The notes beneath the pieces are model-generated. The model saw nothing but the letters and a program-made list of their open reading frames with translations. It was not told where the DNA came from and ran no database searches. The position numbers and the translations under genes were made by a program. Of a stretch of DNA of 64,000 nt, positions 44,357 through 52,475 are shown in pieces. Numbering within the stretch: the first letter of the stretch is position 1; every line of letters begins with the position of its first letter. The DNA comes from an uncultured Bacteroidales bacterium (lineage in GTDB: Bacteria > Bacteroidota > Bacteroidia > Bacteroidales > ML635J-15): the NCBI GenBank assembly GCA_937899245.1, contig CALDKB010000049.1:186001-250000 (forward strand). The letters are read 5' to 3'.

Positions 44357-45703
44357 CTACAAAGTCTTCAACTCCGTTATGATCGACTGTTTGGTCTCGA
44401 CAGCCATTTTCAATTCTGAATTCCTGGCTTGCATTCCATAATATCTGCAACGGTGATAATACTTGACATACCAATGGCGCATTTCGACAAAGCCCTTAAG
44501 TGTGAACGGGAAAAATGGAGCCGCAATTATAAATGGACACCACCACGCCCATGGAATTAAAAATGATAATCCAAACAATAAAATATACCAGGACGGGAAT
44601 GTAATCAAGGTGCCGAAACCGATACGTATAGATGCACTCAAGCGCTTGTCTTTCATCTTGTTGACAATAATATCCGGAATTTTATAAGGGACTATGTTTA
44701 TAAGCCAGAATATTGCGTAGAAAGGTGCGCAAAACAACGACACTAGAGTCATAAGCACAATATTGAAAAGATTGTACTTCTTTCCTATTATCCAATTTTT
44801 AAAATTCAACTTCTTGAGCATTCCGGCATAGGCCAGCGACTTTTCCATAATTGCTCCGAATCGTTCCGGATCATCTTCTTTCATTTTACGGAAATGTCCT
44901 AGCATCTCCTGGTCAAGAGCCAACCGCTCGCTAACATGCTTGTGATTGATTTTCGGTTTCTTGGCATTACAATACAATTCGCGCAAACCATCCAGGCCTT
45001 CAAAGTTTTCCTTGTCATCAATATCAAGCATCAATGGCCTAACCCTTTCCTGCGCCTTCAACGCCAATTGACGCAACGCTGCTTCCGGATGTTCATTGTA
45101 CAAATCGAACAACTCACCGAACTCAAAAGGCTCGCCAATATTCAGCAATGCCTCGTGGCCGATGCTGAAAAAATTAGTATAGTAATTTGCCACTGGGACA
45201 ATCTTCAGGTGGAGGTTGAAATCAGATTTCTCCTCAGCCAAAAAAGCTATGCGTGCGAAACCTTTCTTAAACGAACCTATTGCCCTATTGTATTGCAAAG
45301 CGGCCTCAGGAAACAGTCCAACAATTTTTCCGTTTACCAAAATATCCGCTGCGAGATTGAAAATCTTGTCGTTTTCGCCAATATTCTCCTTGCCAGTATC
45401 ACGTACACGAAATGCAGGCAGGATTCTGCACCATTTCAACAATCTTGCAACAATATCCTTTTTGAAAATGTCGCCACGGGCTATGAAGACGGCCCTGTGA
45501 CGCCACACGCCAAACACGGGCAACAAAGCATCGCACAAACCATTTTGGTGATTTGAAACTATCAAATATGGTTCGTCCGGGAGGTTCTCAAGACCTTTTA
45601 TCTCAAGTTTTCTATAATAAACAAGGTTAAGCAGGTGCCAAACCCAGCAATAGCCTATCTCGTAAGTAATTTTGCGCTTTTCAATTCCTTTAAAATCTAT
45701 CAT
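44357..45703 (-). CDS. PlsC-type acyltransferase, membrane-bound
   Basis: 448 aa from ATG 45703 (the extra two codons of the open frame start with TTG). The acyltransferase domain has YLIVSNHQNGLCDALL (NHx4D, residues about 50-57) and KIVGLFPEAALQY (substrate motif), typical of 1-acylglycerol-3-phosphate and related acyltransferases. The C-terminal third has two long hydrophobic segments (IVLMTLVSLFCAPFYAIFWL and a second near 375-410) in a longer layout than plain PlsC, so the acceptor could be another lipid. It follows queA by 15 bp. Confidence 0.88.
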   Translation of the reverse strand: MIDFKGIEKRKITYEIGYCWVWHLLNLVYYRKLEIKGLENLPDEPYLIVSNHQNGLCDALLPVFGVWRHRAVFIARGDIFKKDIVARLLKWCRILPAFRVRDTGKENIGENDKIFNLAADILVNGKIVGLFPEAALQYNRAIGSFKKGFARIAFLAEEKSDFNLHLKIVPVANYYTNFFSIGHEALLNIGEPFEFGELFDLYNEHPEAALRQLALKAQERVRPLMLDIDDKENFEGLDGLRELYCNAKKPKINHKHVSERLALDQEMLGHFRKMKEDDPERFGAIMEKSLAYAGMLKKLNFKNWIIGKKYNLFNIVLMTLVSLFCAPFYAIFWLINIVPYKIPDIIVNKMKDKRLSASIRIGFGTLITFPSWYILLFGLSFLIPWAWWCPFIIAAPFFPFTLKGFVEMRHWYVKYYHRCRYYGMQARNSELKMAVETKQSIITELKTL

Positions 45704-45718
45704 CAGCAAAAACTATTG

Positions 45719-46927
45719 TCATCGCAAAAATAAACAAGAATCACCATAACTCAAAAACCTAAAGTCATTTTTCAGAGCATAGTTGTAAACATCTTTCCAA
45801 CAATCACCGATAAACGCCGACAACAACAGCAGGAGCGTCGATTTCGGCTGATGGAAATTTGTTATGAGTCGACTTGTTATTTTGAATTTGAATCCAGGAA
45901 TAATCATAATCTGCGTTGCACACTTTATCTGGTCGAAACCGTTGGCATCCATCCATGACAACATATTTTCCAGCACATCCTTTGCGTCGTAGTTCTGGTT
46001 GTCTGAATATGACTCCCACTGCGAAACAGCAAATTCATTAGTGCTAATATTTTTATTTTCAAATACTTGCACGCCAACGCGGAACAAACTTTCGACAGTT
46101 CTAACCGTTGTGGTTCCCGTAATTGTTATATTGCCGAGATATTGTACGATTTTTTCGATTGTCGTGCGGTTAACGATAAAATGTTCCGTGTGCATTTCGT
46201 GCTCCGAAACCAAGTCGGTCTTTACCGGCTGGAAAGTTCCTGCTCCCACATGCAATGTTACCGCATCACATTCCACATTATGCTCCTTCAAGTCCTGCAT
46301 TACACGCTCTGTAAAATGCAGCCCTGCTGTCGGTGCCGCCACAGATCCCTGGTAATGGCTATACACAGTCTGGTAGCGCTCGCTGTCAATGGCCTCGCTT
46401 TTCCTATTTAAATACGGCGGAATAGGAATATTGCCTGCCACCTCGATAAGCTGGGAAAAAGTCACATGCGGGTTTTCCCACTCGAAAAGAATCTCAAACG
46501 AATTGCCGATCTCGCGTACGCGCGTAATAGATAGGTCTACATTTTCGCCGCATACTACAACAGTTTTTTTCAAGCGCCCAGTCTTCCACTTCTTGCTATT
46601 GCCAACAAGACACTTCCACGAACAAGATTTGTTTTCTGAAAATGCCAAGGCAAAATCGCATGGAGAAATCGGGTCAAGACAGAAAATTTCAATCTTGGCA
46701 CCCGACTCCTTTTCAAACAGCATTCTGGCATTTATCACTTTAGTGTCGTTGAAAAGCAAAAGACTGCCCGACGGCAGATATTGTCTGATATTTCGGAAAT
46801 GATCTTCCCTGATGTTTCCATCGAAAACCAACAGTTTCGACATGTCGCGCTCGGCTAATGGATACTTTGCTATTCGTTCGTCGGGAAGATTATAATTATA
46901 GTCGTTGATATTAATATTGCTAACCAC
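45719..46927 (-). CDS. queA: tRNA ribosyltransferase-isomerase QueA
   Basis: 402 aa using GTG 46927. The ATG at 46981 is not used: the -7 box TATTTTTG (46948-46955) lies downstream of it, and the family-like sequence begins at NININDYNYNLPDERIA. Visible motifs: LLLFNDTKVINARM, GSVAAPTAGLHFTE, LHVGAGTFQPV and NFHQPKSTLLLLLSAF. QueA transfers the ribosyl part of S-adenosylmethionine to preQ1 in tRNA, making epoxyqueuosine. Presence of queA together with a VUT transporter in this window fits queuosine use. Divergent from the Smr gene with only 37 bp between. Confidence 0.94.
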   Translation of the reverse strand: MVSNININDYNYNLPDERIAKYPLAERDMSKLLVFDGNIREDHFRNIRQYLPSGSLLLFNDTKVINARMLFEKESGAKIEIFCLDPISPCDFALAFSENKSCSWKCLVGNSKKWKTGRLKKTVVVCGENVDLSITRVREIGNSFEILFEWENPHVTFSQLIEVAGNIPIPPYLNRKSEAIDSERYQTVYSHYQGSVAAPTAGLHFTERVMQDLKEHNVECDAVTLHVGAGTFQPVKTDLVSEHEMHTEHFIVNRTTIEKIVQYLGNITITGTTTVRTVESLFRVGVQVFENKNISTNEFAVSQWESYSDNQNYDAKDVLENMLSWMDANGFDQIKCATQIMIIPGFKFKITSRLITNFHQPKSTLLLLLSAFIGDCWKDVYNYALKNDFRFLSYGDSCLFLR

Positions 46928-46936
46928 TTTTTTTAT

Positions 46937-46955
46937 TAAATTTGCCACAAAAATA
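46937..46955. promoter_or_regulatory. Overlapping divergent promoters of queA and the DUF2027-Smr gene
   Basis: Plus strand TAAATTTG at 46937-46944 serves the Smr gene (ATG 46965); minus strand TATTTTTG at 46948-46955 serves queA. The two -7 boxes are 3 bases apart, so transcription in one direction may hinder the other. Confidence 0.55.
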
Positions 46956-46964
46956 ATAATTATT

Positions 46965-48020
46965 ATGGATTTAATCTGCATAGGCGATAAAGTTAGGTTC
47001 CTTAATGAAGTCGGTGGCGGAACCGTTGTTAAGATTCTCCCTAAAAATCAGATAATTGTAAAGGACGAAAATGATTTTGACTACCCTGTTGCCATGTCGG
47101 ATGTCGTGGTGGTTGAAAAAGCCAAGGAAAATCATAACAATCAGTTCAAGAATTTTGCCAACAACGTGGTTGATAACATAAAGGACAACCTAAACAAGGT
47201 TGAAGCGACTATAATAACAAAACCTAAAATAGAACTGAAAAAGGACAGCAAGTCGGCATTTTTGTTTGCCTTCATACGCAACTACGACGACAAGCACGAC
47301 GATTTTGACTGCTACCTTATCAACGATTCCAACTATTTCATTTTCTACCACATTGTTCTTTGCGGCGAAAATGGATTTGAAAAAATTGACTCGGAAACCC
47401 TTGAACCAAACACGAAAATAAATATCGGCCAACTTACACGCAACCAGATTAACAATTCAAAGGAGATTATCATCCAAAGCATATTGTTCGACAATCCAAA
47501 ATGCACTTACCATGAAATGGTTGAACGAAGAATTAAGATTACACCGATTAAATTTTTCCAGGAACACACGTTTGTCGACAACGACTTTTTCGATGAGAAA
47601 GCATATATATTCGAGCTGCTAAAGGAAGATTTAGGACTCGGCAATTCTATTCGTACACAAAAGGAATTTGAAGAGCAGATGGCACGCAAGGACATCGAGG
47701 AAGAAGATAATTCTCGACGCTTCCAAAAGCGCAAGCCAGCAGAAACAATTGAAATCGACCTGCACATCAACAAATTGATCGACAGTGTTGTTGGTTTGTC
47801 AAACTCAGAAATCCTCGACATTCAAATTAAGGCATTCCATAAGACTATGACCGACGCAATATTAAACAAAGCCGGCAAAGTCATCATTATTCATGGAATA
47901 GGCAACGGAACCTTAAAAAACACCATTCGCGAATCAATAGAAAAGCAATACAAGCTTCACTACGAAGACGCATCTTTCCGAGAATATGGTTTCGGAGCAA
48001 CAATGGTGCTACTTAATTAG
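46965..48020 (+). CDS. DUF2027 domain protein with C-terminal Smr domain
   Basis: 351 aa from ATG 46965, placed 21 bp after its -7 box; the longer frame from 46905 is not used. N-terminal segment IGDKVRFLNEVGGGTVVKIL resembles the small beta-barrel at the end of MutS2-like proteins; the middle is DUF2027; the C-terminus is an Smr domain with EIDLHINKLID (catalytic-type DLH) and IIHGIGNGTLKNTIRE (HGxGxG). Smr domains nick DNA or RNA. This architecture is common in Bacteroidota; its substrate is not established as far as I know. Confidence 0.9.
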   Translation: MDLICIGDKVRFLNEVGGGTVVKILPKNQIIVKDENDFDYPVAMSDVVVVEKAKENHNNQFKNFANNVVDNIKDNLNKVEATIITKPKIELKKDSKSAFLFAFIRNYDDKHDDFDCYLINDSNYFIFYHIVLCGENGFEKIDSETLEPNTKINIGQLTRNQINNSKEIIIQSILFDNPKCTYHEMVERRIKITPIKFFQEHTFVDNDFFDEKAYIFELLKEDLGLGNSIRTQKEFEEQMARKDIEEEDNSRRFQKRKPAETIEIDLHINKLIDSVVGLSNSEILDIQIKAFHKTMTDAILNKAGKVIIIHGIGNGTLKNTIRESIEKQYKLHYEDASFREYGFGATMVLLN

Positions 48021-48080
48021 GAAGAAACTTGGAGTTGTAAACCCACAAAACTCTCAAAACTAAAAACAAAAACTTATAAA

Positions 48081-49517
48081 ATGGACATTACAGAGCTTTT
48101 AGCACAAAGATACACAGAGTTTTACAAGCAGGCGCCCCAGAAAATTGAAGCTATTACTAAAGCTGGCTCAAACAGAAGCTACTACAGATTCTACGGAAAT
48201 AGCGGCAGCGTACTTGGCGTTTACAGCGACAACACCGAAGAGACTGAAACATTCCTATATTACAGCAAAGTGTTTTCGGAACTTAATCTTAACACGCCAC
48301 ACATATATCATGTGAGCGCCGACCTGAAAACATATTTTATCGAAGACTTTGGCAATGACCAGCTGCTGTCTGTTGTTGAAAGCGAATACAAGCAGCACGG
48401 ATACTTCACCGAAAAATTGACAGACCTGTATAAAAAAAGCATTATAGCTCTGGTGAAAATGCAGATTGCCGCAGGCAAGTCCATTGATTTTGAACGTGCA
48501 TATTCGATTTCAGAATTTAACAAGCAAAGCATTCTGTTCGACCTCAACTATTTCAAGTACTATTTCTTGAATCGACTGAACATACCATACGACGAGAAAC
48601 TTTTACAAGACGACTTCGACTCGCTTGCCGAATCTCTTGCCAATACCGGCGTCAAGAATTTTATGTTCCGCGACTTCCAAGCCAGAAATATAATGGTAAA
48701 GGATGATAACGTTTTCTTTATCGACTACCAAGGCGGACGCAAGGGCGCAATGCAATACGACATGGCATCATTGCTCTGGCAGGCAAAAGCAAGAATTCCT
48801 TACGACAAGAAATTGGAACTTCTAAACTTCTACATCGACGAAGTAGCTGGTTCGATTGACATTGAGAAAAATGATTTTGAAAGCGAATTCTGGGTATACC
48901 TATATATAAGAATATTGCAAACTCTGGGCGCCTACGGGAACCGTGGACTTATAGAAAAGAAAAGACATTTCATCGAGAGCATTCCATATGCCATCGACAA
49001 CCTCAAGGAACTTCATGATAGCAAGCCAATTCTCAGCAAATACAAGGAACTCGACCGTATAATTGGCGAAGTATCGAAATGCAAATCCGCATTCGAACCT
49101 GTTAAATATTCCGAACTAACAATTACTGTAATGAGTTTTGGCTACAAAAACGGACTTCCAGAGGACAGGACCGAAAACGGTGGCGGTTTCATTTTCGATT
49201 GCCGAGGCAACCACAATCCAGGACGATTCGAACAGTACAAGAAACTCACAGGCCGCGACAAAGAAGTAATAGATTTCTTTAAAGAACATGGTGACATAGA
49301 CATATTCATCGAAAACATTAAGGATGTCATCTCTCCTACTATCGAAACCTACATAAGACGCGGATTTACAAGCCTAATGATATGTTTCGGTTGCACCGGC
49401 GGCCAGCATCGCAGCGTTTACAGCGCCGACTCTATTGCAAAATATATCCACGAGAAATATGGAGTCAAAATAATATTGATACACAGGGAACAAGGAATTG
49501 AGGAAATCCTCAAATAG
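48081..49517 (+). CDS. Phosphotransferase (AmgK-like) fused to RapZ C-terminal domain
   Basis: 478 aa. Residues 1-330: aminoglycoside-phosphotransferase fold with NRSYYRFYG, YFIEDFGNDQLL, FMFRDFQARNIMV (catalytic HxD-like RD) and FIDYQGGRKGAMQYD (metal Asp). This resembles cell-wall-sugar kinases such as AmgK. Residues about 345-478: RapZ C-terminal domain: VMSFGYKNGLP, FDCRGNHNPGR and CFGCTGGQHRSVYSAD, without RapZ's own N-terminal P-loop domain. RapZ senses glucosamine-6-phosphate in enterobacteria, so the fusion may link sugar phosphorylation to sensing; that is inference. It follows the Smr gene by 60 bp. Confidence 0.88.
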   Translation: MDITELLAQRYTEFYKQAPQKIEAITKAGSNRSYYRFYGNSGSVLGVYSDNTEETETFLYYSKVFSELNLNTPHIYHVSADLKTYFIEDFGNDQLLSVVESEYKQHGYFTEKLTDLYKKSIIALVKMQIAAGKSIDFERAYSISEFNKQSILFDLNYFKYYFLNRLNIPYDEKLLQDDFDSLAESLANTGVKNFMFRDFQARNIMVKDDNVFFIDYQGGRKGAMQYDMASLLWQAKARIPYDKKLELLNFYIDEVAGSIDIEKNDFESEFWVYLYIRILQTLGAYGNRGLIEKKRHFIESIPYAIDNLKELHDSKPILSKYKELDRIIGEVSKCKSAFEPVKYSELTITVMSFGYKNGLPEDRTENGGGFIFDCRGNHNPGRFEQYKKLTGRDKEVIDFFKEHGDIDIFIENIKDVISPTIETYIRRGFTSLMICFGCTGGQHRSVYSADSIAKYIHEKYGVKIILIHREQGIEEILK

Positions 49518-49541
49518 AAAAAGGCATGATGATTTTTTCTT

Positions 49542-50195
49542 TTATTGCTTATCTCTTACGCAACGCACAGAGAATCCATCCATCTTGCTGCTGTAATTCT
49601 TAGCGACACCTGTATAGTTGTAATAAATATACTGATAGTAGGCATTCCCGCTGAAATACTCATACTCGTTTGATGTCCAGAAATATGCAAACGAACCGAA
49701 ATTGCCAAATTCACCATCAAAACTTCCTGCCGGCAGGACATCAAATCCAGACTTGCCAAACCCTGAAGCTCTTTCCAAAGTTCCATTATTCCACAAATCT
49801 TCCCTTGTAGCCATTTGGGAACCGACATTTTCTCCTGGGAATGAGTTTCTCAACTCTCGCCAATCTGAATTAGTAGGCAAACGCCAACCAGAAGGGCACG
49901 CTTTTTCTGCTGCCACCCAATTGTACAGATATCCATATAACGATACGTTATCGGACTTTCCGTTTGGATAATATCGTGTTGGCTTATTGCTCTCCCTATT
50001 GGTTCCCAAATGAATATCGCCTTCGTACTTGAGATTCTCAGCAAACCATTCCCTATTGCCTACTGTTATAGTCCGATACGAATAACCATCACGGGCATCA
50101 ACATATTTTCCCATGGTTCCGGTCGGCGGATTTTCTTCGCTTGCATACGATATACAAGCAAAGCATATAAGCAATAATATCAGAACGCATCTCAT
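49542..50195 (-). CDS. FISUMP-domain secreted protein
   Basis: 217 aa from ATG 50195 (the upstream GTG at 50198 is less likely). Signal peptide MRCVLILLLICFACISYAS, then essentially one FISUMP domain: DGYSYRTITVGNREWFAENL, PTRYYPNGKSDN, YGYLYNWVAAEKACPSGWRL, PTNSDWRELR and DGFSVRCVRD. The fold is found in many Bacteroidales/Fibrobacteres surface proteins of unknown role, perhaps adhesion. It is an intact counterpart of the damaged gene at 28340. A -7 box TAATTTTG lies at 50220-50227 (minus). Confidence 0.88.
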   Translation of the reverse strand: MRCVLILLLICFACISYASEENPPTGTMGKYVDARDGYSYRTITVGNREWFAENLKYEGDIHLGTNRESNKPTRYYPNGKSDNVSLYGYLYNWVAAEKACPSGWRLPTNSDWRELRNSFPGENVGSQMATREDLWNNGTLERASGFGKSGFDVLPAGSFDGEFGNFGSFAYFWTSNEYEYFSGNAYYQYIYYNYTGVAKNYSSKMDGFSVRCVRDKQ

Positions 50196-50219
50196 CACGT
50201 TACGAAAACAATGTTACCA

Positions 50220-50227
50220 CAAAATTA
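50220..50227 (-). promoter_or_regulatory. -7 element (TAATTTTG) of the FISUMP gene
   Basis: Perfect TAnnTTTG match on the minus strand, 25 bp before the ATG at 50195. The rest of 50228-50344 has no visible feature. Confidence 0.55.
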
Positions 50228-50344
50228 GCTTTATTCTGAAATCTCACAAGACTTTTAAAGAAAAAATATACACCGTGTAAAAATAATATCCGACAGATGT
50301 AATACCAGCAGACTGAATTCAGATTTTTGGAACAAATCGGAATA

Positions 50345-51574
50345 TTAGTTTGTTACCGATACATCTAATGCAAAAATATCATCGTATAGGTCTCCAGCCC
50401 TCACAACATCATAATAATCAATAAGTTGATTTGCCGCAATTTCAATATCCACAGGAGGATAAGCTGATGATTCGCCAAAAGAATTTAAGAAACGTATCAT
50501 AAAGAAAACATCAAATTTTGCATGCAATCTTTTGACGAAACTTTTAGTGTCAGATGTATTGCGACGGCATTCATCAACTATCTGATAAAATTTTTCTTCT
50601 GTAACAAAATCCAATATTTCAGAAGGAACCGCTACTCCATCGCTAGTATATAAGTCGGCAAACTGAGAATAAAATTTTTTTAGTATCAAGAACAGGTCGA
50701 AATTATACACTTTGCACTTCCCTGTCTCCACAATTTTTTTCACTGCCTGCCCCGTACCGAAAGGCACCCGAACCGAAATAGCCGGAGCTGGAAAAACAAT
50801 TGGGGTTTCGATACCTGAAACTGGTGCTGTCAAGGCTATTTTTTGCAGGAAATAGAAATCCTCGCCAGCTTGTCGCCGCGACATGCCCCCCATAGCAGCA
50901 TAAGCCTCTGCAGTAACAGCGAAACACGAACCAATTGTATGCAAGCAATTTGGTATTCCAGAAACCTTTTGCGCCAAACGGAAATATCTCAGATACAATT
51001 CGTAACGTCGACATGCATTTATTTCGGCAGTATCATATAACGCCTCATTGAAATCATGCTGGAACTGAAATGTACAAGCTTTTGGCAATTTACGTCCTCT
51101 ACGAAACTTATCCTCTATTAATACGAAATAGTTGGGGCTTACAAGACAGTCGGCATCCAGCGACACGATAATCCCATTAGGTTTGTCCAATTGTGCGAAA
51201 CGCCATACGGCCTCATCCATACCAACCTTGCGCGCATTGCCTACCCCAGCTATCTTATGGGCAACATTTTCAAGCAAATAAGATTGAAGCACGAAATTGG
51301 CGTAATTGTCTGTCCGTTCCTTTAATTGTGAGAATATTCTGCGGTTTTTCTCGACAATAGTTGCCGGTGTATCTTCTGCGGAGTTCACGACCACAATTAC
51401 TTCGACAGAACATGACGGCCTGCGCGCTGCATTTAGCGACGAAAGAGTTGTAAATATAAACTCGTCGTCGTAACAAGGTATAACAACAATAATCCCCGTA
51501 TCGCTGCGGGGATTATCATTAAATATTTTTGGATTTACAGTATATCTTCTCGAGTATGCCTCAGCGAAGTTCAT
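50345..51574 (-). CDS. Family 2 glycosyltransferase
   Basis: 409 aa. GT-A domain with GIIVVIPCYDDEFIFTTLSSL, EVIVVVNSAEDTP (nucleotide-binding region), VGNARKVGMDEAVW and IIVSLDADCLVSPNYF (DxD, metal/UDP-sugar binding). SRRQAGEDFYFLQK in the second half matches the conserved ED motif of GT2 enzymes. No transmembrane segment is plain, so it is cytoplasmic or peripheral. It starts 2 bp after the OmpH-like gene stop, so the two are co-transcribed, perhaps for envelope glycan synthesis. Acceptor unknown. Confidence 0.88.
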   Translation of the reverse strand: MNFAEAYSRRYTVNPKIFNDNPRSDTGIIVVIPCYDDEFIFTTLSSLNAARRPSCSVEVIVVVNSAEDTPATIVEKNRRIFSQLKERTDNYANFVLQSYLLENVAHKIAGVGNARKVGMDEAVWRFAQLDKPNGIIVSLDADCLVSPNYFVLIEDKFRRGRKLPKACTFQFQHDFNEALYDTAEINACRRYELYLRYFRLAQKVSGIPNCLHTIGSCFAVTAEAYAAMGGMSRRQAGEDFYFLQKIALTAPVSGIETPIVFPAPAISVRVPFGTGQAVKKIVETGKCKVYNFDLFLILKKFYSQFADLYTSDGVAVPSEILDFVTEEKFYQIVDECRRNTSDTKSFVKRLHAKFDVFFMIRFLNSFGESSAYPPVDIEIAANQLIDYYDVVRAGDLYDDIFALDVSVTN

Positions 51575-51576
51575 AT

Positions 51577-52380
51577 CTAGTTCTTTTCATCTGCGCTTCC
51601 GAAACCGCCATAACGCTGGTTAAGCTTTGTAACAACGTCATTTGTTATATTCATGCCTTCCTGAGCATAAACAATGTTTACACCGCCCATATTTCCAAGA
51701 ACGACCTTGTAACGGCCCTTGCAATATTGTCCGACAAAACTAACTACGGTATCGTAAATTTCCTGATTCATTGAACTTTGCTTTTCCAACAGCTGGTTCG
51801 ACAGGGATGTCTGAAGATTTTCTATTGACTGCTGTTCCTTTTCCAGTTCATTCTGCTGCGCCTGCTGGCTTGCTGCACTAAGGAACATTCCTGTACGTGC
51901 TTTTTCAGCATATGCATTATACATTTCCTCGAATTTCTTCATTCTGTTCTGAATCGTCGATTCAGCCTTCTTCTGTTCCATAGCCAAATCTTCCTGCAAC
52001 TTTATAGCATAATTATAAGTCAACAGCAAAGTGTCAAGGTCGACATAAGCTACATCCTGCGCCTCAGACTCAACAACCGGCTTGTCAAAAACAGTATTCT
52101 CGTTTTCTTCTTCTGCACATTTGGGAGTCATAATGCCCATATACATCAAAATGAAAAGCACAACAGCTGCAATGCCAAGTATTAGACCGCAAATACCAAC
52201 TATAAGTCCGCAATTGCATTTGCATTTCTTTGGTTCACATACATTTGTAGTTTCTGGAACAGCCGGCTCTTCAATTTCAGGAGTTTGCATTTCCTCTGCT
52301 CCATTAATCTCTCTTTCCAAATTTGAAATCTGCTCTTCTACAGATGTCTTATTCAGTTCTTCGTTATTAAATTCGTCCAT
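51577..52380 (-). CDS. OmpH/Skp-like membrane-anchored chaperone
   Basis: 267 aa from ATG 52380 (a GTG lies directly before it). An acidic cytoplasmic N-terminus of about 50 residues, a Cys-rich juxtamembrane segment (CEPKKCKCNC), a transmembrane helix (LIVGICGLILGIAAVVLFIL) and an outer domain with coiled coil (LQEDLAMEQKKAESTIQ, QQAQQNELEKEQQSIENL) that ends in the OmpH-like KVVLGNMGGVNIVYA. OmpH/Skp proteins carry unfolded outer-membrane proteins through the periplasm; the long N-terminus and anchor are unlike soluble Skp. First gene of an operon with a glycosyltransferase. Confidence 0.83.
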   Translation of the reverse strand: MDEFNNEELNKTSVEEQISNLEREINGAEEMQTPEIEEPAVPETTNVCEPKKCKCNCGLIVGICGLILGIAAVVLFILMYMGIMTPKCAEEENENTVFDKPVVESEAQDVAYVDLDTLLLTYNYAIKLQEDLAMEQKKAESTIQNRMKKFEEMYNAYAEKARTGMFLSAASQQAQQNELEKEQQSIENLQTSLSNQLLEKQSSMNQEIYDTVVSFVGQYCKGRYKVVLGNMGGVNIVYAQEGMNITNDVVTKLNQRYGGFGSADEKN

Positions 52381-52406
52381 CACGTATTTTTTTTAGTAAA
52401 ACATTG

Positions 52407-52414
52407 CAAAGTTA
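52407..52414 (-). promoter_or_regulatory. -7 element (TAACTTTG) of the OmpH-like gene
   Basis: Minus-strand match 27 bp before the ATG at 52380. Confidence 0.5.
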
Positions 52415-52475
52415 ATTTATTTTCGTCAACCATAAAAGTGTCGCTACTATTTTAATAAAATATTATGCTATCGCA

